Notes: generated from the sequence alone by a model not told the origin. 64,000 bases of DNA from Halichondria panicea (GCF_963675165.1 NC_087390.1:5990250-6054249), one strand, 5' to 3'. Counted from the stretch's first letter, positions 21,306-38,100 are shown. Numbers and translations are program-made.

Positions 21306-22078
21306 GTACTACCGAATGTATTGCCAATCTTAATGGTGGTTATAACATTTTAAAAGGGCTTTTTCGTATCTAATCATTCATGCATATCCACCTTGTTAGG
21401 TAAACATTGTTTGCACTGCTTTGCAAATACTAGGAATAGCCATCAGCGTAATTATGAATCTCTAGCTTTGTTGTTTGTGTATTGTTTAACTTTGCAGTAG
21501 CTGCTTTGTAGGATCTGTAACTAGTATTAAAAATACATGCAAATGTAATTTTCATCTCTTCTCTTGAAGGCGTCCATTGGCACCAGTGACTAGAGAGGGC
21601 GCTGAGTGTCGTCAGTGAGGAAGCAAAGAAGGAGACAGACAACTCACAGATGTGAGACAAAGAAACCACTGACTAAACTAAAACTGAAACTATGTTTTAA
21701 TCATAAATAGTATTGGAAAGTGTGTATAATAATTATAGTTGCACTAGCTACTAGAACATAAATACTTGCAATTGTGTACAGTATGTAGTTCTCCTTAATT
21801 GGTATGACAATAAAATTATTATTGCGAAATACTGATATGCATAGGTAGCAACTTTAACATGTAAACACACTAGACCAAATATTTTCAACAATAATTATAT
21901 AGACATGTAATAACACACGAGGAAGTATAGGAAATAACGATGTACAAGTTGTGACTAGTTATAAGACACAACACGTCATGTGATACAATACAATTAAGCA
22001 TAATATGTGGTATACAAATGTTCAGTATAACTATACTATAGTTACAAGATAGTTCATATCTACAGACAGATAGTTCAG

Positions 22079-23867
<1,789 letters not shown>

Positions 23868-24177
23868 TATAGCTAGCTCTCGGCCACTCTCTCTCTAGCT
23901 CTAGCTCTATAGGCACAGTCGAGCTAGTCTAGTATAGTATCAGATAGTAGGAGCATTATATAGAAACAAGTAATCCATTCTTAGGGTGCAAAAGGTTAAT
24001 TGATAGACTGGGTGTGGCCTATAATTAGATTTGTAATCTGATTGGCCAGATATTTTCTGGTGCAAAATTTGAATTTAGGTCGCGGCGAGGAAACCATTCG
24101 TTTGATGTCTGGAGAGTGAACAAGAAGCGAAGACGTTTTCTATTGCTCTCCAAGAAACTTCAGTTCAAATATTCAAT

Positions 24178-27100
24178 ATGTCTACTCTGGTATCTAGGTT
24201 CGATGATATTGTGGCCTCCACGAATGTGCTCTGTTCTGGCTTAGAAGAAGGTAAGCTTGTCAAGTTGGTCATGTTTTGATAGCAGGCCATGGATACTATA
24301 GAAATGCACAGCTAGAGAGCATGTGTACTGTTTCCTTATATTTGAATATTCTCTTTCTGTCTCAGAGTTTGCTCAGTTTATCAACCAACCAATTAACTTG
24401 AGGAACCGACTACTGGCAGAGAACAACGAGCTGTGTGCTCTCAGGGTGAGAAATATATCTGACACTTGTGTGACAGCTATTAGCCTATTGACATTGACGA
24501 CGCTTTTTCAGTGAGAACAATAATATTGTGCTGATGCCATGCCATAAAAATAATCAACACATGTGACCCCAAAAATTCCATATAAAGCCTCATGTGTACT
24601 ATAGCTACTATAAAGAGACCTGTGTGTTGACTATGAGCTGTACTAACTCAAGTGCGTTTTATCACAGACTCAGACTGAGACAAACGAGGTGAAGCTGAGG
24701 CATGCAAGGTAACTTAATGAAATTGTAGCAATTCGTTTAATTGTAGGATGTCATGAATCTGCTCAGTCAATACTCGGAGAATATGCATCCTCAGTATATC
24801 CTCCGCTACCATGGTTACTCCGAGGCATAGCCGATGGGTATGTAACCATGGTAGAGGAGGATATATGGGTGCATATCCTCCTCGTAGGTGTACATACCTG
24901 TATGCAGAGAGAGAAAAATGGTGATTGCTAGTACACTAGTTATGTGGTTATCTATATACAGCCTAATGTTTTGCTTTCATCATGTGATGTGTGGTTTGTT
25001 GCTTGTGCAGGAGCTCGTTCGATTATCAAATGAAAAAAAGACTTGAAGCTGAAGAAAACCTCAAGCAATATGTAAGTGAACAATTAGTCAACCAGGGATG
25101 TGCCCACACTGGTTGGTGGTGGTGGTTGGTACTAACAACTTCTTAGTCCTGAGTTTACCGTGCATAATAGGCTATAAGAAGCAGATTGAGTATTGAAAAA
25201 TAGCTGCCACGTGAAAAGTGTGTGCACATCACTGGTTTAGGGGTATACCTCTAGTTAGCCCTGTTATGAGTACATGTAATTAATGGTGTCTCTAAATCAC
25301 CTACCTCTAATCGTGTACCCAATTAAGGAAGAATTGGCATATTTCATTGAATAATTGCCGTATCTTAATAAGAAGCCGACGAGGTTAAACGCTGCGCCTT
25401 GGACCTCAGTTAGGAATTATGCATCAGATGATGCACTACTGTAGCTATATAACTAATAAGTGTGTCTATAAAGATTTTTTGCTGATCACGAAGCTGAAAA
25501 CCCTGTTCAAGCTAGTTTCAGGTTAGAAAAAGTTACCTAGCTTCAAGCTGCACTTTTGAGGTGGCCCGCTGGATGACTTTAATGATGATGAATCACTAGT
25601 ATATGTAATTATAACTGTAAGTTATTTAAAGTACAGTCACGTGACTAGATTTGATCGATGTTATTAGCTGTAAATAAACTTGTTTAATCGATGAATTACC
25701 GTACCTCGAATCATGCGCCCAGTTATGAGTACTGTACATGTAGCTTTATAGTTACATGTCCTCAAGTAGTGTCTGTAAGTCTGTATGTTGTTAGGGGTAC
25801 AGTGCCTACATAATTATATCCTTATACATTAACCAATGTGATGATGTCATTATTCTACAAAATTTGGGAGGGAAGGTTCATCCCTCCCACTCTGACAGTA
25901 CTTAATTTTAGTTAAGGATGTTTTGACTTAATTATTGTAACTGTACCTCTCTTCAAGACTATTAATTTACTTTCAATACCCCACCTCACCATTTTCGTTT
26001 CTGTTTTCCTTACTCACACCTTTGTCTTATGCACATTGTTACGCATTCCTGATTTTGATATTTCGATAACACACATAAATTATATAGATTTATATATTGT
26101 GGCTAGCTTCATTTTTATGTTCGAAAATAATTATGGATTTCATGTCACATTTGTCAGTGCATTGTACATGTAATGCTGTGGCTATACTAAAGTCTATGAC
26201 CATTAAAGGACCATCTTCTCATGTGTTCCTATTGACCATACTTATTTAGTTGTGTTGCAATGCAGTCAGTAGGTACTAACAGCTAGTGGACCACTTTTTT
26301 ATACTATGCCGACTTTCATAAGTGCCTATGTGCATTTTACCATAATTAATGTACAGCTTTATGTACAGCTTTATGTCTTCATTGTACACAGTGACACGCT
26401 ACATAAAAATCTCAGCTTTTAACTTTCAGATTTCAGATATCTTGCTGTCTTGTTTTGAAATTATCTTTGGGTATCTAGAATGCTAATAGTTATGTTGCAT
26501 GTACACTGCACCTACGTACAGTATTACAGTGTAGGTACATGCATGTACATTGTGTACTGATCTGTAGATAGCTAATTTGATTGGTAGACTAGCCACTATA
26601 ATTATGTACACAATGAATATTTTAGTGTGGTACATGCTAGTTTTGTGCGGCAGTGTATGGGGCGAATTGCTGTTTAGATGTGATTATGTCATAATTTTGT
26701 TCTAATTAAATGCTTAGGATCAAGTATATTTTGATATTACACAGTTTAAGTTGTAGTTGTAGCAGTAAGTAATACAACATGTCACAAGATCAGGAACAAT
26801 CATCGAAGAACGAGCAAACAAATGTCACCCAGGAGTCAGGTTTTTCTGATAGAGTCGATGATTTGGGTCCTATTGGAAGTGAGCAACCTGTTACTGGCTT
26901 AGGAGCAGCTACCAATGGCCATGCTGTTCTAAATGGGGCAAGCATGTTTATACAAAACTTTGGTGATGTCCCCCCTGATTTATCAATTACAAGCCATGTA
27001 GACGAACTCGATCTTCTACCAGGCAGTGTGTCTGCTGCTTCTGGTAGTGACGTTGTTGGCGCCTCTCAACTAGTTGGTAACAAAGGCACAGTGCTCAAGC

Positions 27101-29104
27101 GTCGTGTATCAGCTTCTGAGTTGTCGTCATCTGATGAATCTCTCGATCTCGAAGCAGCACTCCAAAAAAACAAGATGAAGAGAAAGGATATCAGCAAACT
27201 CAAAAAAGAGCTTGACGCTACAAAGGAGAATTTTTCTATGGAACTTAAACAGCAAAAGAAGGGCAATGAAACTTTGATTTTTAAGCTCACACAAAAGGAG
27301 AAGGAGGTTGAACTGCTTAAGGAGTCTCATCGAGTGGAAATGGAATTGCTTCAAGAAAAGGTGCAAAAGAAAGATGAAGAGGTTCAAAAAGTTAAGGAAC
27401 AACTTGCTGAAACAGAAAAAAACAGCAACACACAAAAGATGGGCCTTTTGAAGCATGTACAAAAACTTCAAGAAGAATGCAAACAATTGATATCTCACAA
27501 CGAGCAAGAGAAAGATAAGTACGAGCAACAGATCGAAAAGCTGGAGCTTAGCTTGGAGCATGCCAAAATTGACGCCAAAAAAGCAGAGAGTGAATTAGCT
27601 GAACTCCATGTTGAAGTTGAAAAAAGCAAATTAAAACACAAAAAGAAGCGTCTACGACTGCGTGAGGAGATTGTGGAGTTAAGAGAGAAAATTTTAGCTA
27701 TGAGAGATCAAGAATCTAAAATAAAATTGGAAGAAGCAGAAGCTAGAGTAGAACTTGAGCGTGAAAAGCGTCGAGGCTCACTGAGCGTGTCTGAGGTTGA
27801 ACAACTAAAACAGCAGCATAAAGAAGAGCTTTCAAACATACAAGAAGAGTTTATCTACAGTAAAGCAGCTCTCGCAGCGCAAAAGAGTATCAGTGTCTCA
27901 AAGGAAGAACATGAAGCTGTTCTTAAAGCCCAACGAAGCAATAGTATTCCCAAGGAAGAACACGAAGCAACTGTGATGGCCAAAGATGTCGAAATAAAGA
28001 AACTAAAAAATGTATTGGCAAGCCAATAACTTTAGTTCAATCTAGTTTTTTTGTAAATAATTAAAATAAATATTTATTAATCAAATCTACAGTCATGTAT
28101 GATATATTGATGACACTGTACAACCCCTATTGCATTTCTAGCTACTGTATAGCAGGTAATATTTGTGGATTTCGTGTATATAATAATATTTTCAAGGATA
28201 GCAGTTTTTTTAGCGGATTTGTATATTGAATACACATTTTCTCGGCTTAGTAACATCCATAAAACATATTGGCCCTAGAAATTACCTGCTATAACTGTAT
28301 TGCGAACTGCATCCGCATGCTCACTTTTTGTGTTTTTCGTTTGCAAAATGCATTATGTGATGCCTCGGTGGAGGTGCCAAGGCTTATAATAATTATCATG
28401 GCGAACATTTTTGATTTTGCTGCATGCAGAATCCAGGGAAACTCAAAATAGTGGGTAATGATCAACCACGATTGTTGTTAAAAACGATCGATGCCAAAAG
28501 TTCAAATTTAAAATTAATGGCTGCATCAGCAGAGCCTTGCAGCTCTCTTCTCACTCTTGCAGCTACGGTACCAATAGCTAGCGTTCTAGTGCAGAGCTAC
28601 ATGTAACTTCTAAGTAGAGTAGCAACACTTGGTGAACAAGTTTTGCTACGCACTCTTCTGAAAAGGCTGCAATGGCATTCCAAGTAAGCAAAACTATCAA
28701 GAACGAAGCATTATTTTGCAAATCCACGAATTAATCTCAAAGAAAACATGACTAAATAATAGTTAGACACTGTTTAGGAAGTTTCTACATGATTTAGAAG
28801 CCCAAAGGGCTGGTTGTAGTATCCCGAACGCAGTGAGGGTTCTACTAGCCCTGATGACTTCTAAATCATGTGGAAACTTCCTAAACAGTGTCTAAACATT
28901 TTAGATCATAGCAACCATGAGTATTTAGCCAATCAGATTTGAATGTTCTTATCTAATCTTTGCTACATGATTTTCTAAGTGAAGTACAGGATTTTTAAAG
29001 TAAGTACATGATTTCTATAAGTTGGATAGAACACTTCCTTTAGCCAATCAAATTGCAGTATTTATGGCAAACATGATCTAAAAGCCTATACTTGGCTGTA
29101 GCAG

Positions 29105-29152
<48 letters not shown>

Positions 29153-32100
29153 ACCGTATACCTCGCTTGCGCATGCACACCATTATGCATGTATAATGTA
29201 CATTGTGTACAACACTTTATTATTGTACATGCATTGACCATAATGTATTACTAGAATATTTGCTGATGAAAAACCTTTGCGAATGAGCCAAATCACTGAC
29301 CCTTTGCGATCTAACTATTGCGTTCTGGCAAGGATCGTGTGTATTTACTAGTAGGTTTTGCGGATTTTATTGTTGCAAATTGATCAACTATTGCAAAGTT
29401 CGCAATGTTTGATGCTCGCAAAACATTCTAGTAATACGGTAGTGTACTACTGCAGTATTTATTTGTTCTATCTTGACCACAATAATATTTCCTAGCTTCA
29501 TCACTTGTACTAGAGTTATGTTATAATTATTAGTACGTGTATTATAATCGTTGTGTGAACTGTGGTGTATACAAAGCTGCTCCTGTACACATAAAATAAT
29601 GTGTACACATAAATAATTATACGTTTTCATTTGTACAAGCTTCATTCTAGTACAATGTACGTGGTCTTTGTGGTGATGTGTGATAAGATCGGCTTTTAAC
29701 TACGTGGCCAATAATTATATTCATAGATTTGTCTTCACGTGTTTCTAAGTCTGTAGTCACCTGACTGACACTGGCTGTTTATCTGTGTCCCCAATCTCAC
29801 TAAGACTAAAACCTGGAGCATAGAATGGCAATCATTGTTTCTAGAATCTGTTAGCATTGCTAGTCACAAGTAAAAACTTTAGCTGTAACATGTAGAATAG
29901 AGACATATCTTTTGATACTAGTTTGGCAGTATTTTTTCTAGTCCATAGCAATTATTTATTTTTTAGCAATTATCATGTCTAAGGAAAGCAGTAAGTCGAC
30001 CTCAACTGGAGCTTCGAACTCGACAAGACGAACTAGTCAACCACTCGATGATATGCCTAAACTTGTTACGAATGAGCAAGAGTCTGGTTTTGGTGGAGAC
30101 ATGACGAATCCGAGTGAAATTGCTGGAGAGACGGAAACTGGTCAAGGTGGTGCAGCATCTGGTTCAGACACATGGGCAGTCGTACCTGTGCCCAGTTCAG
30201 GGGCACAGACAAAAAGTGCCTATCAAAATGTCATGGGACAAGACACAGCTATTCAAGGTGTTGAAATCCCAACAGAAGACCAAGGAACAAATAGAGAGAA
30301 TCGAACATACATAAACGGTGATGGAAATTTGACTGTGGTTAGCTTGAATGAAACAGAAGGTGTTGTACCTGTGTTAGAAGCTGCAAATGCAAATGGGCAG
30401 CAGGAGATGGTCTTGCCATCTAATCAACAAAATGTATTGGGTGAACCTCAGGCTCAAGCAACTGGTATTGATGCTATTTCTAACCATCTTGTTGCCATAC
30501 AACGGGAAAGTGAAAAAAAGAATGCAGAATTAAAGAAAGTTAAGAAGGAATTGGCTGAATGCAAACTTAATGAATCACAGCTTAAAGAAGAGGTTGACAA
30601 ACTTACGAAAGAGATCGAAGAACTCAGAAAAGAAAAAAGGAACCTTGAACAGGAACTTCACCGAAAAGAGGAGGAAACCAAAAAAACAAAAGAAGAACAA
30701 CAACAACACATAATGGAACTTGAGGTGGAATTGCAAAAAATGGAAGTTAAAGTTGAAAGTGTTAGGAAACGATTAGCAGAAGTAGAGAAAGAGAGTGACG
30801 TGGAAACAAAGAAACTCAAGGAATATATCAAAACTCTTGAAAATGAACGAACAGACCTGAAATCCACTGTCACCAAACTTCAAGTTGATCAACAGAATAA
30901 TTATATTGAAAGCCAAAAGAAAATTTTTGCTCTGAAAGATGAGTTGAACAAAAAAAAGGACGAAGAAATCGAGCGAACTAAGAAGCTTTTTGAACTTGAA
31001 CTACAGTACTCCCGGGCTGAAACTAAAATTGCTAACCAAAAGACACAGTTATTGGAACAAAAGTGCCAACTTGAGAGGAATGAACATAAAGAACAGCTCC
31101 AAATTGAAAAGAACGAACACATACAGCAGCTCCAACGCGAGAAAGATTCTTCACAAGCACAAGTACAACGGCTGCAAAGTGAGAACGATTCTTCACAGGC
31201 ACACATACAACAACTGCTCAGTCAAATAAAGAAAGAGAACTCAATTGAAGGAGCCACAAATGAGCCGAAATCTTCCCAGACGACCCCCACTCTAGTTGAC
31301 CCCCCACCTTCATGTATTGATCACCAAACCTCTGAGACTGAATCGAGTGCCTCTCTCAGCAGCCTCAGACCCTCCACAGGAACACAAAACTCACTCACTG
31401 AATCTACTGGAGCACCAAGTCGTACTAGTAGTACTCCTGGAGACGTTGAACAAAGCACAGAGAGCATTGAAACTAAAACTAATGGAGATGTACAACCAGG
31501 GAAAGCAGGTTTCACGATAAGCGATAGTACACTCGATATACCCGAACTACAAGACACCACATAGGACAAGGACAGCACCCAAGCTAGTTAGATTGATGTA
31601 ATGATTTTATGGCTTATTTTTTTATTTTATATTGATGCATTATTATCAATCTAGATGGCGTGGACTTATGCTAAATGCATGTCTGTAGGACACACTGTAC
31701 CTAGTACCTTAGTAGCCTCCTTCACAAGGCCTCAACATCTTCAATGCGGCCTGGAATCGAGGCTAGTACCTTAATTCCGTGTGGGGGTAATTACCACGCC
31801 CATCTATTGGTTATCTTTGGGGGCGTGACGAACTTTTATTGCAAATAGCTTAGTATAGCCTCGATTCAAGGCCGATTAAAATAGGTATTTTAATCGGCCT
31901 GGTATCGAGGCTAAGCTTAGTACGTACATAGCTAGCCTCGATTCAAGGCCGATTAAAATCAGCCTGGAATCGAGGCTAGTACATAGCTAGCTAAGTATTA
32001 AAGCCGTTCTCATAGACAAGCTAGCTAGCTAGCTTACTACAAGGCTTGAAGATGACAACGTATGTGCCTGTTCTACTGGACATATTTTAGAATCATCACG

Positions 32101-35100
32101 CATTTCTAGTAAAAGAATTGGAACCTTCGATCACATCTGTAGCCCACAGTTGCAGAGAAGCTGATATCATCACCCAGGAATTCTATGATAAGCTGATACA
32201 AGTACCTGGTACGAATAAGCATAAAGCTAGGAAGCTTGTGAATGCTGTCTCTGATGGTATAGAAGCTCAACCTGTTGATATTGAACAAAAAAACTGTATT
32301 TACCAATGTTTTGTTGGAGTGTTACGGCAGGATTCGTTTGAAAAAGCTGCTGTCAAGTTGGAAGCGTCTCTTGCTGAAAGAGAAGAAAGAGCCAACAATA
32401 ATGTTGCTTGTACTGAGGATGTAGGCAATCGAGGGGACCCTCTTGACCAGACCATCACAAGCGACCATCGTGACGAGATTGGTAAGCACTTGTCCTACTG
32501 GAAGAAGTATGCCAAAGCTCTGAGATTGTGTGACGCAGAAATCGAAGGCATCGACGGTGACAAGACTTTGGATTATGTGATGAGGGGACAGAAAGTATTG
32601 GAGTTGTGGTCCCATAAGTATATTGCAACCTACCGTATTCTCGGTGAAGTTTGTCTAAAACTGGATCATCGTCATATTGCTGAAAAGATATGCCACCTTG
32701 CGAACGGTGAGTATAACAAGTATAATTTATATCCTTTAAGACCCAATTTTACTGGCTCTCGTAGTAGCAACTTTGTGTGTGTTGTTCGTTTTTGTATGTG
32801 CAGCATTCAAATTTATATTTTAATTTTACAGGTGATTTGTCAAACCTTTCTTGTCCTGATGATGAAATTGTGAAGGATAGTATTTACTTTGAAGCACCTC
32901 GTGTCTCAGAAGATGCGAGTAGTCCCATTGCATTTCCATCAACAGTAACATCACCAGATATGCCAGGACATCTGGAGGTAGAAACAATGCGTCCAAATCA
33001 AGCCACGTCGTATGATGGGAGACAAGAACAAGTTACTGACGGAGTAAGGCTGAGAAGAGATACCCCACAGCAATTGACAAGCATAATGGACTTTCTTCAC
33101 AATGCTCGGATGCAATCGTATGCTGACCAGTCTACAATCACTTCATACCAATACGAATGTGCTGATTTGAAGCAGCAACTTCACAACACAACAGAAGAAA
33201 AGAATAGGATTTTTAGAAAGCTCAAAGACAAGACGGACGAGTTAAGAACTTTACGATACCAAGACCGCATGACAGAGTCAGGATTGAAAAGTGATGCAGA
33301 GTCGGAGCAGGCTAAAACTGAGCAGCTTGAAGAGAAATATAAAAAATTACAAGAACATATTTTCAAATGTGAGCAAGAAAAGAAAAATCTTTTGGCTGAT
33401 CTCCAAACTTTCCGAAGTATGGAAAGCTATCTACTACAGCAAATCGATGAACTCAGAGAGGAAGTTCGAAAGCTAACTGGACTAACCGATAGAAGGTTTT
33501 GTTGTGCTACACTGTTGAGTCACAAACGGGACCGGCAGTTCATACTTCGTTGTGCTGTTTTCGTTGGTAGTGCTGTCAGTTGTGTTGTTTTTATTTTGTT
33601 GTCAATGTCTTTCCTAGCTTTTTTTTATTTCCTTATAATGCACAGGCATCGTTAATTTTCTAACAATCGTTTTAATAAAAAAATTGTTTCCAACAAGACT
33701 CGTGTCAACTTGTAAATACGGGATAACTATAGTATCAATTTTACATCATTGTTAATGTGCATCTAATTTTGATATTGCAGGAGAAGCAATTCACGATCAT
33801 CCTGGAGTTGTTGGGGGATAACAAGCTCAAGTCCCTCACTGCTGCAGAGAGGAGGAGTCTGGCCTTCCTCAAGGACAGTAAGGGAAAGATGATCTCTGCC
33901 TTCAGTCCTGCGTGAGTGGTGGCTGTGTGTCTGTGTATGCATAGGGCATTGCCATAGGCATGGGGTTCATGTACTGTGTGTAGGCCATGGTCTTGGTGTT
34001 AGCTATGGGGAAATGTGTTTGTGTCTAACTGCATTCAATGTCTGAAATAGAAAAATGTCCCTTCCAATGTGGTGGTGATTGTACTAAAAGTTTAGAATTT
34101 ATAACAGGAAGCTAAACCAGTACAGTAATTGTGTGTAACATACATGTACTATACTAGTCTCTATATATCTCCCCTCTCACAGTCACAGCTATCTGAGTGA
34201 GTCAGTGACTAGCAGTTGTCTCTCACCCTCTGACCTCTCCCTGGATGTCACCAACGCAGATGAGGTACAGTATTCCTAGTGTGTGTGGTACAATGTACCT
34301 ACCCTCTTAACATTCCCTTTGTTCATTGTGACACTGTGCTTTTATTATAGTGCTATGTTTATTTTACTGTACAGGATCTTCAAGTATCCATCTTGAGGGA
34401 CGGCAAACGCTGGAAGAGAGTGAGTGCACAGTAACAGAGTCAGTGTGTGTGTCAGAGATTAGTGTTGCTCTGAGAGAGTTTTTTTTATTTTATTACATGT
34501 GTATATTTACTGTTCCTCTCTCCTGTGTGTGTGTCCAGCGTCGTACTGCCAGTGTGGAGCAGGTTGATGTGAGAGTGACTCCACCCACCAAGATGAGGAG
34601 GTCCAATGTGAGTGCCAGTGTAGTGTATAGCGGGTATCTTCCTTTGTGCAAATGTTCGTATGAATTGCCTAATTAGTATTCTAAATAATTATATTCGTAC
34701 ACTTCAGGATAGTGATTTGAACCTAATGTTCTATAATCAAAATAACCTGCTATATACATGTACGGTATCAGGAGTGCATGTGATTTGAAGCATGATTGAA
34801 ATTGAGTTATGGTATTGTATGACTCCACACAATTATACCTTTTTACCCTTTAGAGCATATTCACCAACTATATGTGTAATTTAGTTGTGACACAAGTATA
34901 GTGATGTTTTGATGTATTCGTAGGCCTGTACATGTACATCATTGTACATACTAAGCTACAGAGCTTTACACTTGTGTACTATGTGTTGTATGCCCCACCA
35001 CACAGAGTGGCAATGCAGTCAGCTTAGCAAAACCCACTGAGGAGGGTGTACTAGAGCCCACCACTGACAGGAGGAGCACTCTCAGTCCTGAGGTCAACAA

Positions 35101-38100
35101 GATACCACCACTAGACAAGCACTTCAAAAAACCACCTCCACTCAAGAATCGCCGTACCCCCAGCAAACAACACCTCAAGCAAATGGCCGCAGGGAGTGGA
35201 GAAGACGAGGAGATGGACGGTGAGTGTGTGTGGAGTGTGTGTGGGGTGGGTGGAGAAATATAACTATATGAGCCCCCATTCAGTACCGTATAGCGGGTAA
35301 TTTTCGTGGGTTCGTTCAACTCGAAAACGGTGATTTTTGTGAGTAAACATTTCGTTTGACTTCATTGCTTGCGTTCCGGTAAGCCGTTTACGTGGGGACA
35401 AATTTCGTGGAGGTCAGCTTGCCCACGAAAATTACCGGCTGTGTACAGTAGTAATTGGCCCATGACTGTGCACATTAGGATGTACTGTTCATGTGATATG
35501 GTGACATGGCTTTTTGTGATTAATTAGTGATGACATGCCTCCGCAGAGTGATCTCATTACGTGAAATACTTTCGGTTTGGTCATAAGACCTATAAATATG
35601 GTCAAGAGTACATGTAAATGTACTCCTGATATGGTGTAATCCTCTAGAGTATTACAGCAGTTGTATTGTGATAAGCACAATGTATTCACAAGCATGTGTT
35701 TGGACCTGCTTGTGTTAGCATGCCACCTTTATCACAGTCACAGTCACTAGACTGGTTTCAGTCAAATCTGGTTTCTGTTGGTCTACCCAAGAGTCACCAA
35801 TCACCATTACACAATAATTATACACACCACACTAATCCCCCTGCATTGTTGTACCCCCCACAGCTCTGGAAAAGCTACATTTGTACAATAACACACCACA
35901 CTAATCCCCCCTGCATTGTTGTACCCCCCACAGCTATGGAAAAGCTACATTTGTACAATAACACACCACACTAATCCCCCCTGCATTGTTGTACCCCCCA
36001 CAGCTATGGAAAAGCTACATTTGTACAATAACACACCACACTAATCCCCCCTGCATTGTTGTACCCCCCCCCCCACAGCTATGGAAAAGCTACATTTGTA
36101 CAATAACACACCACACTAATCCCCCCTGCATTGTTGTACCCCCCACAGCTCTGGAGGAACTACTTGAAGAGATAACTGATGACCTCACCACACCTCCTCC
36201 CTCATATGAGAAGGTGGACCTTGAAAGTGTCATGGTGACCCCCACAGCCCCACCCCTCTATCCTGTGCTGCCATTAGCAGAGTCACCTCTTCCCTTAGGT
36301 GTGTGGAGTGTGTGTGTGTTCTTGTCATGTGTCTCTATATTGTGGGAGCACTTTTTGTTTGTGTGTCTGTACATACATGTGTGAATTTATGTGAGGCATA
36401 TTGTGTGAACCCCAGATTATATCAGCATGATTACATTCCAATGAATTACTTACAATTTTGTGATTTGTATGCACTTGTACTTTTCACATTGTTATGTTAT
36501 TATAGCGGAAAGTTTCGCTATTTGGCTCGAGAGTCCTCACAGAAATGTTATTCCAGTTTTAATTTTGCATTTTGCATTAACTGCTCTGCCCTCGAAAATT
36601 TGCACCTCACAAATATTTCCCACTATAATTGTTATACTTGTTACCACTTCTCTCAACTGTGTTGCAGGTAATGATATTGGTGACTCACCAGCATCCATAG
36701 TCATGGCTGGCTTCTTGAGCCCAACACTGGTGTCCCCCACTCCAGTAGCTAGCCCCTCTCAACTGTACAAGTCCCACTCTGACTACAACATGCAGAGAGT
36801 GAGTGTGTGCACCCCTAGCTTAGTACATGTACTAGGATTGTCTCACTGGCTTATAGACAAAAGTGAACATGTGATCCTTACTGCAGTTTGTGTAGCACTG
36901 CTTACAGTGTGTGGGGTGATTTTGTGAGGCCTTAAAATAATGTCAAGTGTATGAGTGTCTAACTTCCCCATTTCCTCTACAGCCCCATACATTCTTCACC
37001 AAGACCATGCTCAAACTGGAGACCATCTCATGCACAGTGGTGAGCACACACTACTCTGTGCTGACTTTATACTGTGTTTGCATACTGTGTGTGCTATTGT
37101 ATACTAGCACATGTGTACAGTGTACAAGTGTGTCTAATGTGTTTCTTGTCTTTCCAACAGTGCCACAAGAAGATCAAATTCTCTAAGAACCTACTAAAGT
37201 GCAGAGGTGAAGTTAGCTCATGATACACTATACATGTACGCCATTGTACTAGCTTTGTATGCAATGATGATTTGCTACGTGCTCTTATAGTTAGTGAAGT
37301 GTCCCCCCTCACTTTGGCTTGTGGTGATACCTCTCCCATTCTTTAGATTGTCGTGCCATATGTCATGAGGAGTGCAAGAACAAGGTGCCCGTCCCTTGCA
37401 TACCCAATGTGCCCACTCCCAAGAAGAAGCAACTATTGGTGAGCTAAGTCTATACACAATTGAAGCATGCTGCCTTGCTACTAACTAATGATGACCTGCT
37501 TTTCACATGTATCACACGTAATAATTATAGCTAGCTACTTTTTGTTGTAGCTTAATTTATAAAATTGGCAAGTTTTCCTCTGACCTGCACATGTGCAGCC
37601 TATACACACAGTACAGTGTCCCTCACTATACAACCATCACCCACTCTCCCTCCAGGATGCTCTGTCCTCCTACTGTCCCAACACTGTCCCCAGAGTGCCT
37701 GGACTAGTGGTACACTGCATCAGTGCCATTGAGAGCAGGGGACTGGCCACAGTCGGCCTCTACCGGGTACCAGGGTGAGTGGCCATGTACAGCCAGTGTA
37801 CCTCTGTGTATGCCTTAGCCATAACTATTCTTGCTCTTATTTGGGCATTTGTTTGTACATTGTAGTATGGTAGTGTACATCCATAGCTTTTCATTCCAAG
37901 GTTTTCCTTTTTACAAAGGTCACCCTATACTTTAGTGGTAGGTCAACATGTTGGGTACAGAAAATTCCCTCATTTGCTCCTGGCGGTGTACATGTATCAA
38001 CATAATATTAACAGAGATTTCTGTATAGTATAAGGCATCCAAGCTAGTACTAGTATTTGACTTTCTAGTGTAATGACCCTTTACATTTGTTGGTAAAGGG

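Larger units (their letters stand above)
19486..21616 (+). pseudogene. gene X 3' exons (Ser/Pro-rich protein)
   Basis: Blocks: 19487-19629 (VENLSPVPQQSFKPRGG...SLPPAL, ends at GTGAGT); 20061-20442 after an ATGCAG acceptor (PERRTTLPP..., then IPSRRTSIDPFAADSTG..., ends SPPIRLMPGAPPTSPR at GTGAGT); and 21570-21616 (RPLAPVTREGAECRQ). The composition is Ser/Pro/Arg-rich with many minimal SP/TP sites (SPVP, TTPST, RSPP, TSPR), so a regulated disordered protein is likely. The middle block needs a one-base shift near 20150-20250. The last exon lacks two bases relative to 9620-9706, which moves the frame. The entry phase does not match RacGAP1 exon 7. The family is not recognised. Confidence 0.5.

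Noticed and set aside
35696..36384. Open frames with repeated HHTNPPCIVVPP text
   Set aside because: They are translations of the 70-bp intronic repeat. The true exon is 36149-36298 in another frame.
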